Source: Gardnerella vaginalis (GTDB lineage: Bacteria; Actinomycetota; Actinomycetes; Actinomycetales; Bifidobacteriaceae). From it: DNA of 64,000 nt. The notes beneath the pieces were generated by a model. The model saw nothing but the letters and a program-made list of their open reading frames with translations. It was not told the DNA's origin and ran no database searches. The translations under genes were made by a program, and so were the position numbers. This document shows, piece after piece, positions 43,679 through 53,162 of the stretch. The first letter of the stretch is position 1. Every line of letters begins with the position of its first letter. The stretch covers positions 1 to 64,000 of the forward strand of contig NZ_KQ956819.1 of NCBI RefSeq assembly GCF_001546455.1, read 5' to 3'.

Positions 43679-45454
43679 TTAGTCCAGATTACTATTTTCA
43701 AGTAATTCTTTTGCGTGATCCAAAGACGCTTGAGACTGACTGCCCGAAAGCATTCTTGCGATTTCTTTCTGGCGACCAAGATTATCTAATTTGCTAACAG
43801 TTGTATCTGCAACGCCAGAATCCGCACCAGAATCCGCACCAGAATCCGCCAAACTTTCAATCTTTTTTCTAACAACAAATTGAACGTCTGCAAAAGACGC
43901 CACTTGAGCCAAATGCGTTACAACAATCACTTGCGCACTCTTAGCAAGCAAAGCCAAGCGCTTTCCTAACTCTACGGCAGCCACTCCGCCAACGCCAGCG
44001 TCAACTTCGTCAAAAATAAACGTCATTGACTGATTGTTGCTGTGGTTAAACTTTGCAGCAACAAGCTCCATTGCAAGCATAAGCCTACTAAGCTCACCGC
44101 CAGAAGCACTACTGCCCATTGGCAAATAGTTGGAAGCTGGGAATGGCTTAAAAAGAAACTCAACACTATCTAAGCCGTGTACGTTTAAATCAAATTTTCC
44201 ATCTTGATTTTTATCTCGCTTAGAAACATTAATCAAAAGCTGCGCATCTGGCATAGATAAGGATTCAAGCTCTTTACTAACTTCATCGCTAAACTTTTTT
44301 GCAACAACTTTACGCGTGTTATAAAGAGCCTCGGCTAGTTTTTCAGCGTCTTTATAAGTCTTTTCACACAAGTCTTTAGCGCGCGCAACGGCTTCTGGCG
44401 AATCGTCCAAATCTTCAAGCTCAAACTGCGCTTTTTTAGCCCAATCCAAAACATCTGCGATTTGCGGCCCCCACCTGCGTGTTAAATCGCTTAAATCGTG
44501 AATACGATTGTTAATGGCGTCTAAATCTTCTTGACTACTATCAACATCTAGCTGCTGCGCAAGTTGCATAACAATGTCGGAAATCTGGGAAGAAATATCG
44601 TCAAGCTGATTTGCAATCGCGCTATAATCTCCGTCAACTCGAATCGAACGAATTGCCTTAGCAGCATTATCAACCAAATGCAAAGCGTCGGCAGAATCTA
44701 TTGCGCCATAATCAATTTGACTTGCATCTAACGAAGATATTGCCTCACCCAAACCGCGTACAATTTGAGCAGCATTTTCTATGCGATCTCTTTTGGCTTT
44801 AAGATCCACGTCTTCATTTGGTTTTGGATCAATTTGGCGGATTTTTTCTAGCGATTCGCGCAAATAGTCGGCACGCTGCCTAGAAGACGACTGCTGATTT
44901 ATAAGGCGATTATAGGATTCAACGGCATTTTGCCACTTATTAAACGCTGATTCGTAGTCTTGTAGCTCTTTAGAATTGCAAGAGATTGAATCCAAGAATT
45001 CGCGTTGTTTTGCGCTTGTTGCTATGCGAAGCTGGTCACTTTGACCATGGATTGTGATTGTGTGCAAACAAACGCTCTCTAACAAGGATTTTGGAACGGA
45101 ACAGCCAGAAATAACAGCCCTGGACCTGCCCGATTTTGGAACAGACCTAGATATGTAAACGTCTTCTTTAGAATCGTCGTCTTCGGATTCTTCGGCATTA
45201 ATCCCAGACTCTTGCAGCAATTGAGCAGCTGCGCTTGATTTTGGTATAGAAAACACGCCTTGCGCCCATGATTCATCTGCAGCAGCCGCCACTTTTGCTA
45301 AATCTGCCTTACCGCCCGATATAAGCTTTACGGCGCTTAAAAGCATGGATTTTCCAGCTCCAGTTTCGCCAGTTATTGCCGTCATGCCTTTAGAAGGCGT
45401 AATAATAGCGTGGGAAATTGGGCCTAAATTGCGAATCTCAAGTTCTTCAAGCAC
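43679..45454 (-). CDS. recN: DNA repair protein RecN
   Basis: SMC-like ATPase of 591 residues acting in double-strand break repair. Walker A GETGAGKSMLLSA is near residue 30, coiled-coil arms fill the middle, and the C-terminal half has LSRLMLAMELV and Walker B MTFIFDEVDAGVGGVAAVELGK. A tail of about ten GADS-type repeats (SGADSGADSG, encoded by a 12-bp tandem repeat at 43813-43850) lies in a loop near the C-terminus between VTHLAQVASFADVQFVV and the last helix, an insertion not expected in RecN. It follows nadK in the usual actinobacterial order. Start ATG is supported by GGGGG upstream. Confidence 0.94.
   Translation of the reverse strand: MLEELEIRNLGPISHAIITPSKGMTAITGETGAGKSMLLSAVKLISGGKADLAKVAAAADESWAQGVFSIPKSSAAAQLLQESGINAEESEDDDSKEDVYISRSVPKSGRSRAVISGCSVPKSLLESVCLHTITIHGQSDQLRIATSAKQREFLDSISCNSKELQDYESAFNKWQNAVESYNRLINQQSSSRQRADYLRESLEKIRQIDPKPNEDVDLKAKRDRIENAAQIVRGLGEAISSLDASQIDYGAIDSADALHLVDNAAKAIRSIRVDGDYSAIANQLDDISSQISDIVMQLAQQLDVDSSQEDLDAINNRIHDLSDLTRRWGPQIADVLDWAKKAQFELEDLDDSPEAVARAKDLCEKTYKDAEKLAEALYNTRKVVAKKFSDEVSKELESLSMPDAQLLINVSKRDKNQDGKFDLNVHGLDSVEFLFKPFPASNYLPMGSSASGGELSRLMLAMELVAAKFNHSNNQSMTFIFDEVDAGVGGVAAVELGKRLALLAKSAQVIVVTHLAQVASFADVQFVVRKKIESLADSGADSGADSGVADTTVSKLDNLGRQKEIARMLSGSQSQASLDHAKELLENSNLD
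43813..43850. repeat. 12-bp in-frame tandem repeat in recN
   Basis: Three copies of a 12-base unit related to ACCAGAATCCGC encode GADS repeats (minus strand). The same unit recurs in nadK at 45501-45527. Confidence 0.85.
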
Positions 45455-45463
45455 AAATACCCC

Positions 45464-46516
45464 CTATAGGTTTAAACCAGTAGAGCCGCTTGGATATTCG
45501 GCACCAGAATCCGCACCAGAATCCGCACCATTTACACTTGCGCTATCTTCGTAATTCCTATCGGTTTCGTTATGAAGATTCGCCTCATACATCTTAGGTT
45601 TAGCGTCCACTTTTCTGCGATTTTCACGCCATCCAACAACTGGCAAATCAAACTTTGTGACTAATCTTTGTGTAAACGGAACTCCAGAAAGTCGCGCTAA
45701 AAGCAACTCATCTTTAGACTGCCTAATTTGAATTCTAGAACCTTGCGACAAAGCCCTTTGGCGCCTTCCATCGCAGCAAATCCAACCGCCAGAAGCAGAA
45801 TCTTGCAAAATATCAATCGTAAAAGTAGATCCTGCACCAATTATTAGCGGTCTAGCAAACAGTGCGTGAGCAGCCAATGGAACCAATTGCAAAGCCTCAA
45901 CATTTGGCCACATAATTGGGCCTCCTGCCGAAAACGCGTACGCTGTGGACCCAGTAGGCGTAGAAACAATCACGCCATCGCAGCCAAAAGATGACATTTC
46001 AACGTTGTCAACGCGAATTGAAAGCTCCACCATTCGCCCGCGATCTGCCCTATCTAACGTAATATCGTTAAGCGCCCAATCGCTTAAAGGCTCACTTGCA
46101 CCAGGAAGCCAAACGTCTACATGCGCTTCCATTCTATGCTCTAAAAAGTAGTCTTTTTGCGCGATTCGCCTAATAGCCTCATCAATCTGGAAGCTTTCAA
46201 ATTCTGCCAAAAAACCAACATGCCCAAGGTTTATTCCAATAATTGGAACAGGAGTGCAATGCACTAATTCTGCAGCCTGAAGCATTGTGCCATCCCCACC
46301 TAGCACAACAACAATTTCGGTATTTTTATCTACCCCTTGAGCAATTTTTTGCGCAAAATCCGATACTGCAGCGCTATGAAACACGCTAACATTAAAACCT
46401 GCATTTTTAAGCTGAGTAGTAACTTGATTTACAACAGCACTGTTGCTATCAAGACGCGCATGCGTAACCACAAGAGCACTGCGAGAAGCACAATCCCCAG
46501 GCAAACGTTCTTGCAT
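45464..46516 (-). CDS. nadK: NAD kinase
   Basis: Makes NADP from NAD and ATP. The 350-residue protein has the GGDGTMLQAAE motif, GINLGHVGFLAEF, DGVIVSTPTGSTAYAFSAGGPI and a C-terminal region as expected; about 40 residues longer than common NAD kinases because of a polar, low-complexity C-terminal tail containing GADSGADSGA. ATG follows GGGGGT. It lies between tlyA and recN, a conserved order; the overlap or close spacing suggests cotranscription. Confidence 0.95.
   Translation of the reverse strand: MQERLPGDCASRSALVVTHARLDSNSAVVNQVTTQLKNAGFNVSVFHSAAVSDFAQKIAQGVDKNTEIVVVLGGDGTMLQAAELVHCTPVPIIGINLGHVGFLAEFESFQIDEAIRRIAQKDYFLEHRMEAHVDVWLPGASEPLSDWALNDITLDRADRGRMVELSIRVDNVEMSSFGCDGVIVSTPTGSTAYAFSAGGPIMWPNVEALQLVPLAAHALFARPLIIGAGSTFTIDILQDSASGGWICCDGRRQRALSQGSRIQIRQSKDELLLARLSGVPFTQRLVTKFDLPVVGWRENRRKVDAKPKMYEANLHNETDRNYEDSASVNGADSGADSGAEYPSGSTGLNL
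45501..45527. repeat. 12-bp in-frame tandem repeat in nadK
   Basis: GCACCAGAATCC repeats about two and a half times and encodes GADS repeats near the C-terminus, matching the repeat of recN 1.7 kb away. Confidence 0.85.
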
Positions 46517-46573
46517 AGCACCCCCTTTGAGCTTTATTTGTAGCTTAATTTGTAGCTTTACAAAAGTTAATCA

Positions 46574-47365
46574 TCATTTTAGTTGTTGCACTACATATTG
46601 CGCATAAAGAAGATATTCAACATTCCCGTGAGTACCCTCTATAGGAGATTCATGAGTTGCAATAACACTTAAACCGTTGTTTTTAGCGCATTCCTTAATA
46701 TTTTCTAACGCCTTAAGTCTTAGGTTTTTATCTGTTACAATTCCGCCTTTTCCAAGGTTTCCTTTGCCAACTTCAAATTGTGGCTTTACAAGAAGAACAA
46801 TATTCGCGTTGTTTTGCGCAATACGTGCAATTACTGGAATAACCAAGCTAAGAGATATAAAAGAGACGTCGGAGACTATAAGATTAGGCTTGTACGGCAA
46901 ATCTTGCGCATAAACATTTCTAATATTTACGCCACTCATTTCAATAACGCGCGGATTGCTTGCGATTTTTGAGTGCAATTGACCGTGTCCAACATCTAAA
47001 GCTATAACGCTATTGGCGCCATTTTGCAACAAATAATCGCAGAAACCGCCAGTAGAAGCGCCAATATCTAACGCCATTGTATTTGAATCAACTTCTAATC
47101 CCAAATTATCAAATAAGCGGAACGCGCCTTCGAGTTTTAGCGCTCCCCTAGAAACATATTTAACGCAAGAATTTTCTTCTTTTGATTCATCAAGGCTTAT
47201 TTTTTGCGATTCTTTTACTAAAAATGACGTTTTTTTAACACTACGATTATCTACTTTTACTACTCCAGCTTTAATAAGACGCTGTGCTGTAGTTCTACTT
47301 TTAGCTAAACCGCGATTTACAAGCGCGCAGTCTAAGCGCTGAGCTAAAGAATCTTCGTCTAGCAT
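46574..47365 (-). CDS. tlyA: TlyA family rRNA (cytidine-2'-O)-methyltransferase
   Basis: Protein of 263 residues with an N-terminal S4 RNA-binding domain (RLDCALVNRGLAKSRTTAQRLIKAGVVKVD) and an FtsJ-like methyltransferase domain with the SAM loop ALDIGASTGGFCDYLLQNG and VSDVSFISLSLV. TlyA methylates 16S and 23S rRNA cytidines in mycobacteria; some members are called hemolysins. Its place next to nadK and recN is conserved in actinobacteria. The ATG lacks an obvious strong site, but the S4 domain begins immediately, supporting the start. Confidence 0.93.
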   Translation of the reverse strand: MLDEDSLAQRLDCALVNRGLAKSRTTAQRLIKAGVVKVDNRSVKKTSFLVKESQKISLDESKEENSCVKYVSRGALKLEGAFRLFDNLGLEVDSNTMALDIGASTGGFCDYLLQNGANSVIALDVGHGQLHSKIASNPRVIEMSGVNIRNVYAQDLPYKPNLIVSDVSFISLSLVIPVIARIAQNNANIVLLVKPQFEVGKGNLGKGGIVTDKNLRLKALENIKECAKNNGLSVIATHESPIEGTHGNVEYLLYAQYVVQQLK

Positions 47366-47469
47366 TAAAAACCTCGCTCAAAATCTAAAATCGCAAGTCA
47401 TAGGTCGCAAGCTGCAAGCCGTAAGCTGTAATCTGTAGGCAACAAAATCACAAGCAACAAAGCCACAAA

Positions 47470-48567
47470 TCACAAAGAAAACTCTGGAAGAGTGTAGTCT
47501 TCCAGCGATTTTCCGCCGTCTTTTAAGCTCCAAGCGAGCGCGCAAGCAGCCCTCAAAGCATTGCAATCATTGGGATTGTTGACTTCAATAGCGTTACAAA
47601 CAACCTGCGCTCTAGAATCGCCGCATACAAACGTAGAATCGTCAACGCGTTTAGGCGCATAATGAACCTCGTTTAGCCCTCTTAAATCCTTAGAAACAAA
47701 GCTTGGTCGCAAGTGTTTTGGAGCTTCAAGTAACATGCGTGCATTAGTAACACCCGTAAGAACAAGAAGTGACTTATACCCACCCCTTGTACCTGCTTCA
47801 ATATCTGTGTCTAATCTGTCTCCTACAGCCAGAGAGCGCTCAATGCTTATTAGCGGATTTCCGAAATCGTCTTTTTCGCAGCAATTTTCAATATCTTCGT
47901 TACTGTGCTTTGCGTTTGCGGCAACCAACAATCGCGCTTCGTCATACATTGCGCACTCTGGCTTTCCTGCAGACGCAATAGGCTCCACTCCAGTGGCGTT
48001 TACTACGGCTTGAATCATAGAACCGCATCCAGGAGCTATGCCAAACTCGCGCGGAATTGTTAAATCGCGATTAGTAACAAAATACTTAGCTCCATGCTCT
48101 ACAGCAAAAGCGACTTGCGCCATTTCTTGCCAAGTCATTTGCGGATACCAGCCTTGAATTACAGCCTTAGGATTGTCTTTACAAGACTTTACAGGATTAA
48201 GACCTGCACGCTGAGTCTCTTGAACAAGATGATCCGCACCAAGAACTAAAACGTTTGAGCCGCTTGGAACATAGCGAGCAACCATTCGAGCAGCTACAAG
48301 CGAAGAAGTTATGATTTGCCACGGCTCTACTTTTAAGCCAAAACTTTCTAGCTGACTTGCTACAACTTCTTGAAAACGCGAAGAATTATTTGTGGTATAT
48401 TCAATAAACATACCGTTTTTTTGAGCGTTTTCAATTGATTCGGCTGCATATTCAACGGATTTTCCGCCTCTATATACCACTCCGTCTAAGTCGAGAAGAG
48501 CCAGACTAAAATCCTTGCTCAGCTCGCTGGAACTGTCTAGAAAATTCGCTCTTAAATCAGGCTGCAT
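47470..48567 (-). CDS. HAD-IIA family sugar-phosphate phosphatase (NagD-like)
   Basis: Hydrolase of 365 residues with the class IIA HAD pattern: motif I LALLDLDGVVYRGGKSVEYAAES, motif II TTNNSSR, and motif III/IV in RSLAVGDRLDTDIEAGTRGG. Related enzymes dephosphorylate sugar or nucleotide monophosphates. I set the start at 48567 because the frame upstream overlaps the TPR gene in another frame and its out-of-frame reading there (QKSQKSQKTQ) merely mirrors that gene's repeat. This leaves an 11-base overlap with the TPR gene, consistent with coupling. Substrate unknown. Confidence 0.87.
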   Translation of the reverse strand: MQPDLRANFLDSSSELSKDFSLALLDLDGVVYRGGKSVEYAAESIENAQKNGMFIEYTTNNSSRFQEVVASQLESFGLKVEPWQIITSSLVAARMVARYVPSGSNVLVLGADHLVQETQRAGLNPVKSCKDNPKAVIQGWYPQMTWQEMAQVAFAVEHGAKYFVTNRDLTIPREFGIAPGCGSMIQAVVNATGVEPIASAGKPECAMYDEARLLVAANAKHSNEDIENCCEKDDFGNPLISIERSLAVGDRLDTDIEAGTRGGYKSLLVLTGVTNARMLLEAPKHLRPSFVSKDLRGLNEVHYAPKRVDDSTFVCGDSRAQVVCNAIEVNNPNDCNALRAACALAWSLKDGGKSLEDYTLPEFSL

Positions 48568-50110
48568 TATCTGCGTTTTCTGTGTTTTCTGTGTTTTCTG
48601 CGATTTCTGCGATTTCTGCGATTTGTGCGTTGTCTGCATTATCTGCGTTATCTGTGGTTTGCGATTCGTCATCCAACTCATCATCCAAATCCGCTTCAGA
48701 CTCATCATCCTCTTCAGACTCATCGCTAAACTCGATATCTTCTGGAGCAAATTGCGCATCATCTTCACTAATGCCCACTTCGTCCATAATCGCGTCGTTA
48801 AGATGTTCCAAATCGTAGTCAATCACAACATCTTCTGGATTTTCTTCGTCTTCAATATCTGCATACTGCTCTTCTAAGCGATCCAGCAAAACATCAAGTT
48901 CAATTGCCTCATCGCTTCGCCCAGCCTCCTCTAAGAAGTACTGCTCTGCCTGAACAGCGCGCATTCTATACTCGCCAGGCAAGCCCTTAGACCTGCCCAT
49001 TGCGTGAACAAGCTCAATCGCCTTATCCGCATGGTTTGTATCTGCCAAAACGCCTGCATACACAAGGAACATTTCTGCCTTAACTTCGCCACTAACGCTT
49101 TTAGCTTCATCCGACATGCAAATTTCCAGCGCTTTATCGAGGTTACCCATACCGCGCTCGCAATCGGCAATAAATGGAAGATAATCCGTGTAACCATTCA
49201 TTCGCATAGCCGTTCTAAACTCGCGCGCAGCAAGCTTATAATCGCCTTGACGGTATGCAACAAATCCTAGCGTTTCGCGCGAAAAATCAATGCGAGACGC
49301 CTGCTTTGCAGCCCACTTTGCGTGTTCTAAAGCAAGCTCCGGGTCCTCATCTTGCAAAGCGTATGCAGCAAGAATATGCAAGCCAATGTTTTCGGAATGC
49401 TCCTTAGAAAGACCGCGCAAACGCTCGCGAGACTCCTTAGAAAGCATTGAATATTCTAAGCCCTTAGGCATTTTTGGCTCGCCTGGGCGCCTATCGGTAT
49501 ACGGGTTTTGAGATGGGTATGAAACAGTTCCATCCGAGTTTCTACGAGGGCCATTTTCAAAGCGGAAAGACGACTTTGAATCGCGCTTTTTAGAATCATT
49601 CTTCTTAAATCCGCTCTTGTGGAAGCCGTCCTTGTGGAAGCCGCCGCGATTATCTTCAAATCTGCGATCATTGCGCTCGCCACGATTATCGCGGTCAAAC
49701 TTCTTGTATCTTGGATTGCGCGATTCTTTTGAATCAGCTTCAAAACTGCGATTTGTGCGCTTTTCGTAATCGCTACGATTGTGTTGATTATTACGGTCAA
49801 ACTTGCGCTCGCCGCGTTCTACGCGGTTATCGCCATCAAACTTGCGATCCGAGTTCTTCTTAAAACCGCTCTTCTTGAATCCGTCTTTATGGAAACCATC
49901 CTTGTGGAAACCATCCTTGTGGAAACCACCGCGATGCTCCCCATCTTTATGGAAATCATCCTTACGGAATCCATCCTTATGGAACCCACCTTTGTGGAAT
50001 CCGCCGCGATGCTCCCCATTTTTACCGCCATTTTTACCACCATTTTGACGGCTAAAATGGCCACGATTACCAAACGACTTACCACTACGCGATCCGCGTT
50101 CTTCGCCCAT
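48557..50110 (-). CDS. Tetratricopeptide repeat protein with repetitive N-terminus
   Basis: Protein of about 517 residues. The N-terminal third is highly charged and repetitive: Gly/Arg-rich start, then repeats of the HKDGF type encoded by 15-bp tandem units (about 49860-50000). The middle (about residues 215-400) has TPR-like helices (ENIGLHILAAYALQDEDPELALEHAKWAAKQ and RQGDYKLAAREFRTAMRMNG). The C-terminus is acidic with NADNA- and EIAEN-type repeats encoded by 9-bp units (48571-48659). TPR proteins mediate protein binding. The ATG at 50110 has GAAAGG nine bases upstream. It follows tyrS in the order typical of actinobacteria. Confidence 0.85.
   Translation of the reverse strand: MGEERGSRSGKSFGNRGHFSRQNGGKNGGKNGEHRGGFHKGGFHKDGFRKDDFHKDGEHRGGFHKDGFHKDGFHKDGFKKSGFKKNSDRKFDGDNRVERGERKFDRNNQHNRSDYEKRTNRSFEADSKESRNPRYKKFDRDNRGERNDRRFEDNRGGFHKDGFHKSGFKKNDSKKRDSKSSFRFENGPRRNSDGTVSYPSQNPYTDRRPGEPKMPKGLEYSMLSKESRERLRGLSKEHSENIGLHILAAYALQDEDPELALEHAKWAAKQASRIDFSRETLGFVAYRQGDYKLAAREFRTAMRMNGYTDYLPFIADCERGMGNLDKALEICMSDEAKSVSGEVKAEMFLVYAGVLADTNHADKAIELVHAMGRSKGLPGEYRMRAVQAEQYFLEEAGRSDEAIELDVLLDRLEEQYADIEDEENPEDVVIDYDLEHLNDAIMDEVGISEDDAQFAPEDIEFSDESEEDDESEADLDDELDDESQTTDNADNADNAQIAEIAEIAENTENTENADNAA
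48571..48659. repeat. 9-bp tandem repeat in the 3' end of the TPR gene
   Basis: Iterations of units such as TTTCTGCGA and TTTCTGTGT encode the Ala/Glu/Asn-rich tail; in frame in multiples of three. Confidence 0.8.
49860..50000. repeat. 15-bp tandem repeats in the TPR gene N-terminus
   Basis: Units of the form CATCCTTGTGGAAAC encode KDGFH repeats on the minus strand; several are identical, others differ by one or two bases. Confidence 0.8.
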
Positions 50111-50190
50111 TATTGGCATACCTTTCAAAGTTTAAAAATATAAAATTATACTAAAAATCTAATGTTGAACAAATCAAGCGCACTTAAAAA

Positions 50191-51510
50191 CTACGCACGC
50201 TCAACAGCGCCAACAGCCTTCTTGCCCCTACGAATCAAAGCAAAACGACCATGCAAGAATGAATCTTCATTCAAAACATCATCAACGCTGTCTACGCGAT
50301 TATTGTTAACGTACAATCCACCAGCTTCCACAGCTCTACGAGCCTCGGAAATAGTGCGGAACAATCCAGCAGCAACAGCGGCCTCAACCACACGGTCTGC
50401 AACATGCGCTTTAGCAAACTCCAAAGTGCCATCCTGCGCTTTAACTTTAACGCCGTCTAAAGCAGCCTCAAGAGTTTGCTCGTCGATTCCAGCTAAATCG
50501 CCCTTGCCAAAAAGCGCTCCAGAAGCTGCAATCGCCTGGTTTGTAACGTCTTCTCCGTGAACAAAGCTTGTAACTTCCCAAGCGAGCACACGCTGAGCTT
50601 CTCGGCTTCCTGGGTCTTCTTGAATTTGCTTTTCCAAGCGCTCAATCTCGCTCTTAGGCAAGAACGTAAAAGCCTTAAGAAGCTTAACAACTTCATCGTC
50701 TGGCTGATTAAACCAGAACTGATAGAAGCGATAAGGGCTAAGCATTGTAGGATCAAGCCACATTGCGTTGCCCTCCGACTTACCAAACTTACGACCCTGA
50801 TTATCCGTAATAATCGGGCTAGTAAACACGTGCACAGAAGCTCCGCGAACCTTACGAATCAAATCCATGCCAGAGGTCAAATTGCCCCACTGATCAGATC
50901 CACCAAGCTGCAAAGTAACGTTGTAATTATCAAACAAGTACAAAAAGTCGTTTCCTTGCAAAACCTGGTAGCTAAACTCAGCGAAAGAAATACCTTCGTC
51001 GGAGTTTAAGCGGCGAGCCACAATATCTTTAGAAAGCATTGTGCCAACACGGAAGTTCTTGCCAACATCGCGCAAAAAGTCGATAGCAGACATTTTAGAA
51101 ACCCAGTCGTAGTTGCTTACAAAGCGAACAGGATTTTCTCCATCAAGAGGCAAAATGCGGCCAATTTGCTTGCGTAAGCGCTCTGCCCATCCGGCCACAA
51201 TATCTTTGGAATTAAGCGTGCGCTCTCCGCTTTGGCGAGGATCTCCAATCAAGCCCGTAGCACCGCCAACCAAAGCAATAGGATGATGTCCTGCAGCTTG
51301 CAAATGACGCATGTTAATAAGCTGAACAAGATTGCCAATATGAAGCGATGCAGCAGTAGGATCGTAGCCGCAATAATAAGTTAATGGTTCTCCGTCGAGT
51401 GCTTGAGCAAGTTGCTGTTCGTCTGTAGATTGAGAAATCAATCCACGCCACTTTAGCTCTTCAAACAAAGAAGCAAATCCAGCCTCTTTGTAATTCCTCA
51501 CCTGAGCCAT
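50191..51510 (-). CDS. tyrS: Tyrosyl-tRNA synthetase
   Basis: Class I aminoacyl-tRNA synthetase of 439 residues. The HIGH-type motif is [17 protein letters not shown], the substrate loop is [30 protein letters not shown], the KMSKS-type motif reads [11 protein letters not shown], and an S4 domain at the C-terminus ([17 protein letters not shown]). All expected residues are present; length is typical of the TyrRS of this type. ATG follows AGGAG. It heads the run tyrS-TPR-HAD-tlyA-nadK-recN on the minus strand. Confidence 0.97.
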   Translation of the reverse strand: MAQVRNYKEAGFASLFEELKWRGLISQSTDEQQLAQALDGEPLTYYCGYDPTAASLHIGNLVQLINMRHLQAAGHHPIALVGGATGLIGDPRQSGERTLNSKDIVAGWAERLRKQIGRILPLDGENPVRFVSNYDWVSKMSAIDFLRDVGKNFRVGTMLSKDIVARRLNSDEGISFAEFSYQVLQGNDFLYLFDNYNVTLQLGGSDQWGNLTSGMDLIRKVRGASVHVFTSPIITDNQGRKFGKSEGNAMWLDPTMLSPYRFYQFWFNQPDDEVVKLLKAFTFLPKSEIERLEKQIQEDPGSREAQRVLAWEVTSFVHGEDVTNQAIAASGALFGKGDLAGIDEQTLEAALDGVKVKAQDGTLEFAKAHVADRVVEAAVAAGLFRTISEARRAVEAGGLYVNNNRVDSVDDVLNEDSFLHGRFALIRRGKKAVGAVERA

Positions 51511-51575
51511 TTATATCTCCTTATTACTGCAAAAATTACCGAAAATATCGGGCGCATTTGCGCGCTACAAGCCTT

Positions 51576-53135
51576 TCAATTTTGGCAGCACATGGAGACA
51601 CTCTTATAAGCTGTTCCGTCGCTTAAAGATTCGGCAAATTTCTTGTACTGGCTAATCGCAAGCTGAGCTTGATTAATTTGTTCTTTTACGCGCACAAAGG
51701 CTGTTCCGCCCTTGCCACATCTAGAAGAAACAGAGCCATAGCTAGAAAGAACGAGTCTAAGATCTGGTATTTTATTTGCATCAATAACGCCGTCTAAAAT
51801 CGTTGCATAATCGTTATTACTCAAATCGCTTAAATCGCATTTAAGACTTTCGGCACGCTTTACGCATAATCCCGATAACGTATGCGCATTGCGGAAAGGA
51901 ACTCCTTGTTTTACCAGCCATTCTGCAATGTCGGTAGCAAGAGCAAAACCAGTTGCAGACTGCTCAAGCAAGCGAGGCATGTTAAATCGCATTGTTTTAA
52001 CCATTCCTGCAAAGGCTGGAAGCAAAACTTCTAGAGTGTCGATTTGGTCAAAAACCGCTTCTTTGTCTTCTTGCAAATCGCGCGCATAAGCGGTTGGAAG
52101 ACCTTTAAGAGTGGCCATTAATCCAGTTAAATCTCCGATTAATCGCCCTGCTTTACCTCTAGCAAGCTCCGCAATATCTGGATTCTTCTTTTGAGGCATA
52201 ATCGAAGAGCCCGTAGAATAGGCATCGTCTAAAGTCACGAATGCAAATTCTTGAGTATTCCATATAATAATCTCTTCGCTTAAGCGAGAAATATCAACGC
52301 CAATCATGGCTGCAATAAACGAAAATTCCGCAACAACATCTCGGCTTGCTGTAGCATCAATCGAATTTGCGCAAACAGCAGAAAAACCAAGCTCTTTAGC
52401 AACTTCTTCGGGGTCTAGTCCAAGAGTGTTGCCGGCCAATGCCCCTGCCCCGTATGGGCTTTCGTTTGCGCGCAAATCCCAGTGCGCAAGGCGATCTACG
52501 TCTCGCAAAAGCGGCCAAACATGAGCCATTAGCTGGTGCGCAAGCAAAATAGGCTGAGCGTGCTGCATATGAGTTCGCCCAGGCATTACAGCGTCTTTTG
52601 CTTCTAAAGATTGAGCGACTAAAGCATTGCAAACGTCTAGAACTCTGGCAGCTAACTCGCGCGCTGACTCACGTAAAAACATGCGTATTAAAGCTGCGAT
52701 TTGGTCGTTTCTAGATCGGCCAGCCCTAAGTTTTCCGCCGAGTTCGCTTCCTGCAATCTCAAGCAGACCGCGCTCTAATGCTGTTGCTTCGTCCTCGTCT
52801 TCTTCAATCGGCGCAAAAGTGCCATTATCCACGCGATTTTGCAACTCGTCTAGCGCTTTGCAAAGATCTGCGTATTCTTGATTTGTTAATAAACCTGCAC
52901 GATGCAATGCGTGTGCGTGGGCGCGAGAGCCTGCAATATCGTCATCCGCTAATCGCCAGTCAAATTGCGTTGACTTGCTAAGCTTTGCGAGCTCTGCAGA
53001 AGGACCCGAGCTAAAACGGCCGCCCCACAAGGCTATTGGATGGTTTGCGGCGGTTGCGGCGGTTGCGGCGGCGTTTGTGGTGGCGTTGGCAGTGTCGCTG
53101 TCATTTGCGCTGTCATTTGCATTTGCATCGTGCAT
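51576..53135 (-). CDS. argH: Argininosuccinate lyase
   Basis: Last step of arginine synthesis, cleaving argininosuccinate to arginine and fumarate. Lyase signature [12 protein letters not shown] is near residue 315; the other conserved regions ([14 protein letters not shown]-like RTHMQHAQP) are present. About 33 N-terminal residues are Ala/Asn/Thr-rich low complexity, encoded by GCG/TTG iterations around 53046-53090, before the conserved start [11 protein letters not shown]; this extension is unusual. The gene lies 27 bases after argG on the same strand, so they form an operon. Confidence 0.95.
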   Translation of the reverse strand: MHDANANDSANDSDTANATTNAAATAATAANHPIALWGGRFSSGPSAELAKLSKSTQFDWRLADDDIAGSRAHAHALHRAGLLTNQEYADLCKALDELQNRVDNGTFAPIEEDEDEATALERGLLEIAGSELGGKLRAGRSRNDQIAALIRMFLRESARELAARVLDVCNALVAQSLEAKDAVMPGRTHMQHAQPILLAHQLMAHVWPLLRDVDRLAHWDLRANESPYGAGALAGNTLGLDPEEVAKELGFSAVCANSIDATASRDVVAEFSFIAAMIGVDISRLSEEIIIWNTQEFAFVTLDDAYSTGSSIMPQKKNPDIAELARGKAGRLIGDLTGLMATLKGLPTAYARDLQEDKEAVFDQIDTLEVLLPAFAGMVKTMRFNMPRLLEQSATGFALATDIAEWLVKQGVPFRNAHTLSGLCVKRAESLKCDLSDLSNNDYATILDGVIDANKIPDLRLVLSSYGSVSSRCGKGGTAFVRVKEQINQAQLAISQYKKFAESLSDGTAYKSVSMCCQN

Positions 53136-53162
53136 AGTTATTCTTCTTTCGCTTCCCTATTT

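Noticed and set aside
48567-48822. N-terminal extension of the HAD-IIA gene
   Set aside because: The upstream part is an out-of-frame reading of the TPR gene's 9-bp repeats (QKSQKSQKTQ); no domain there.
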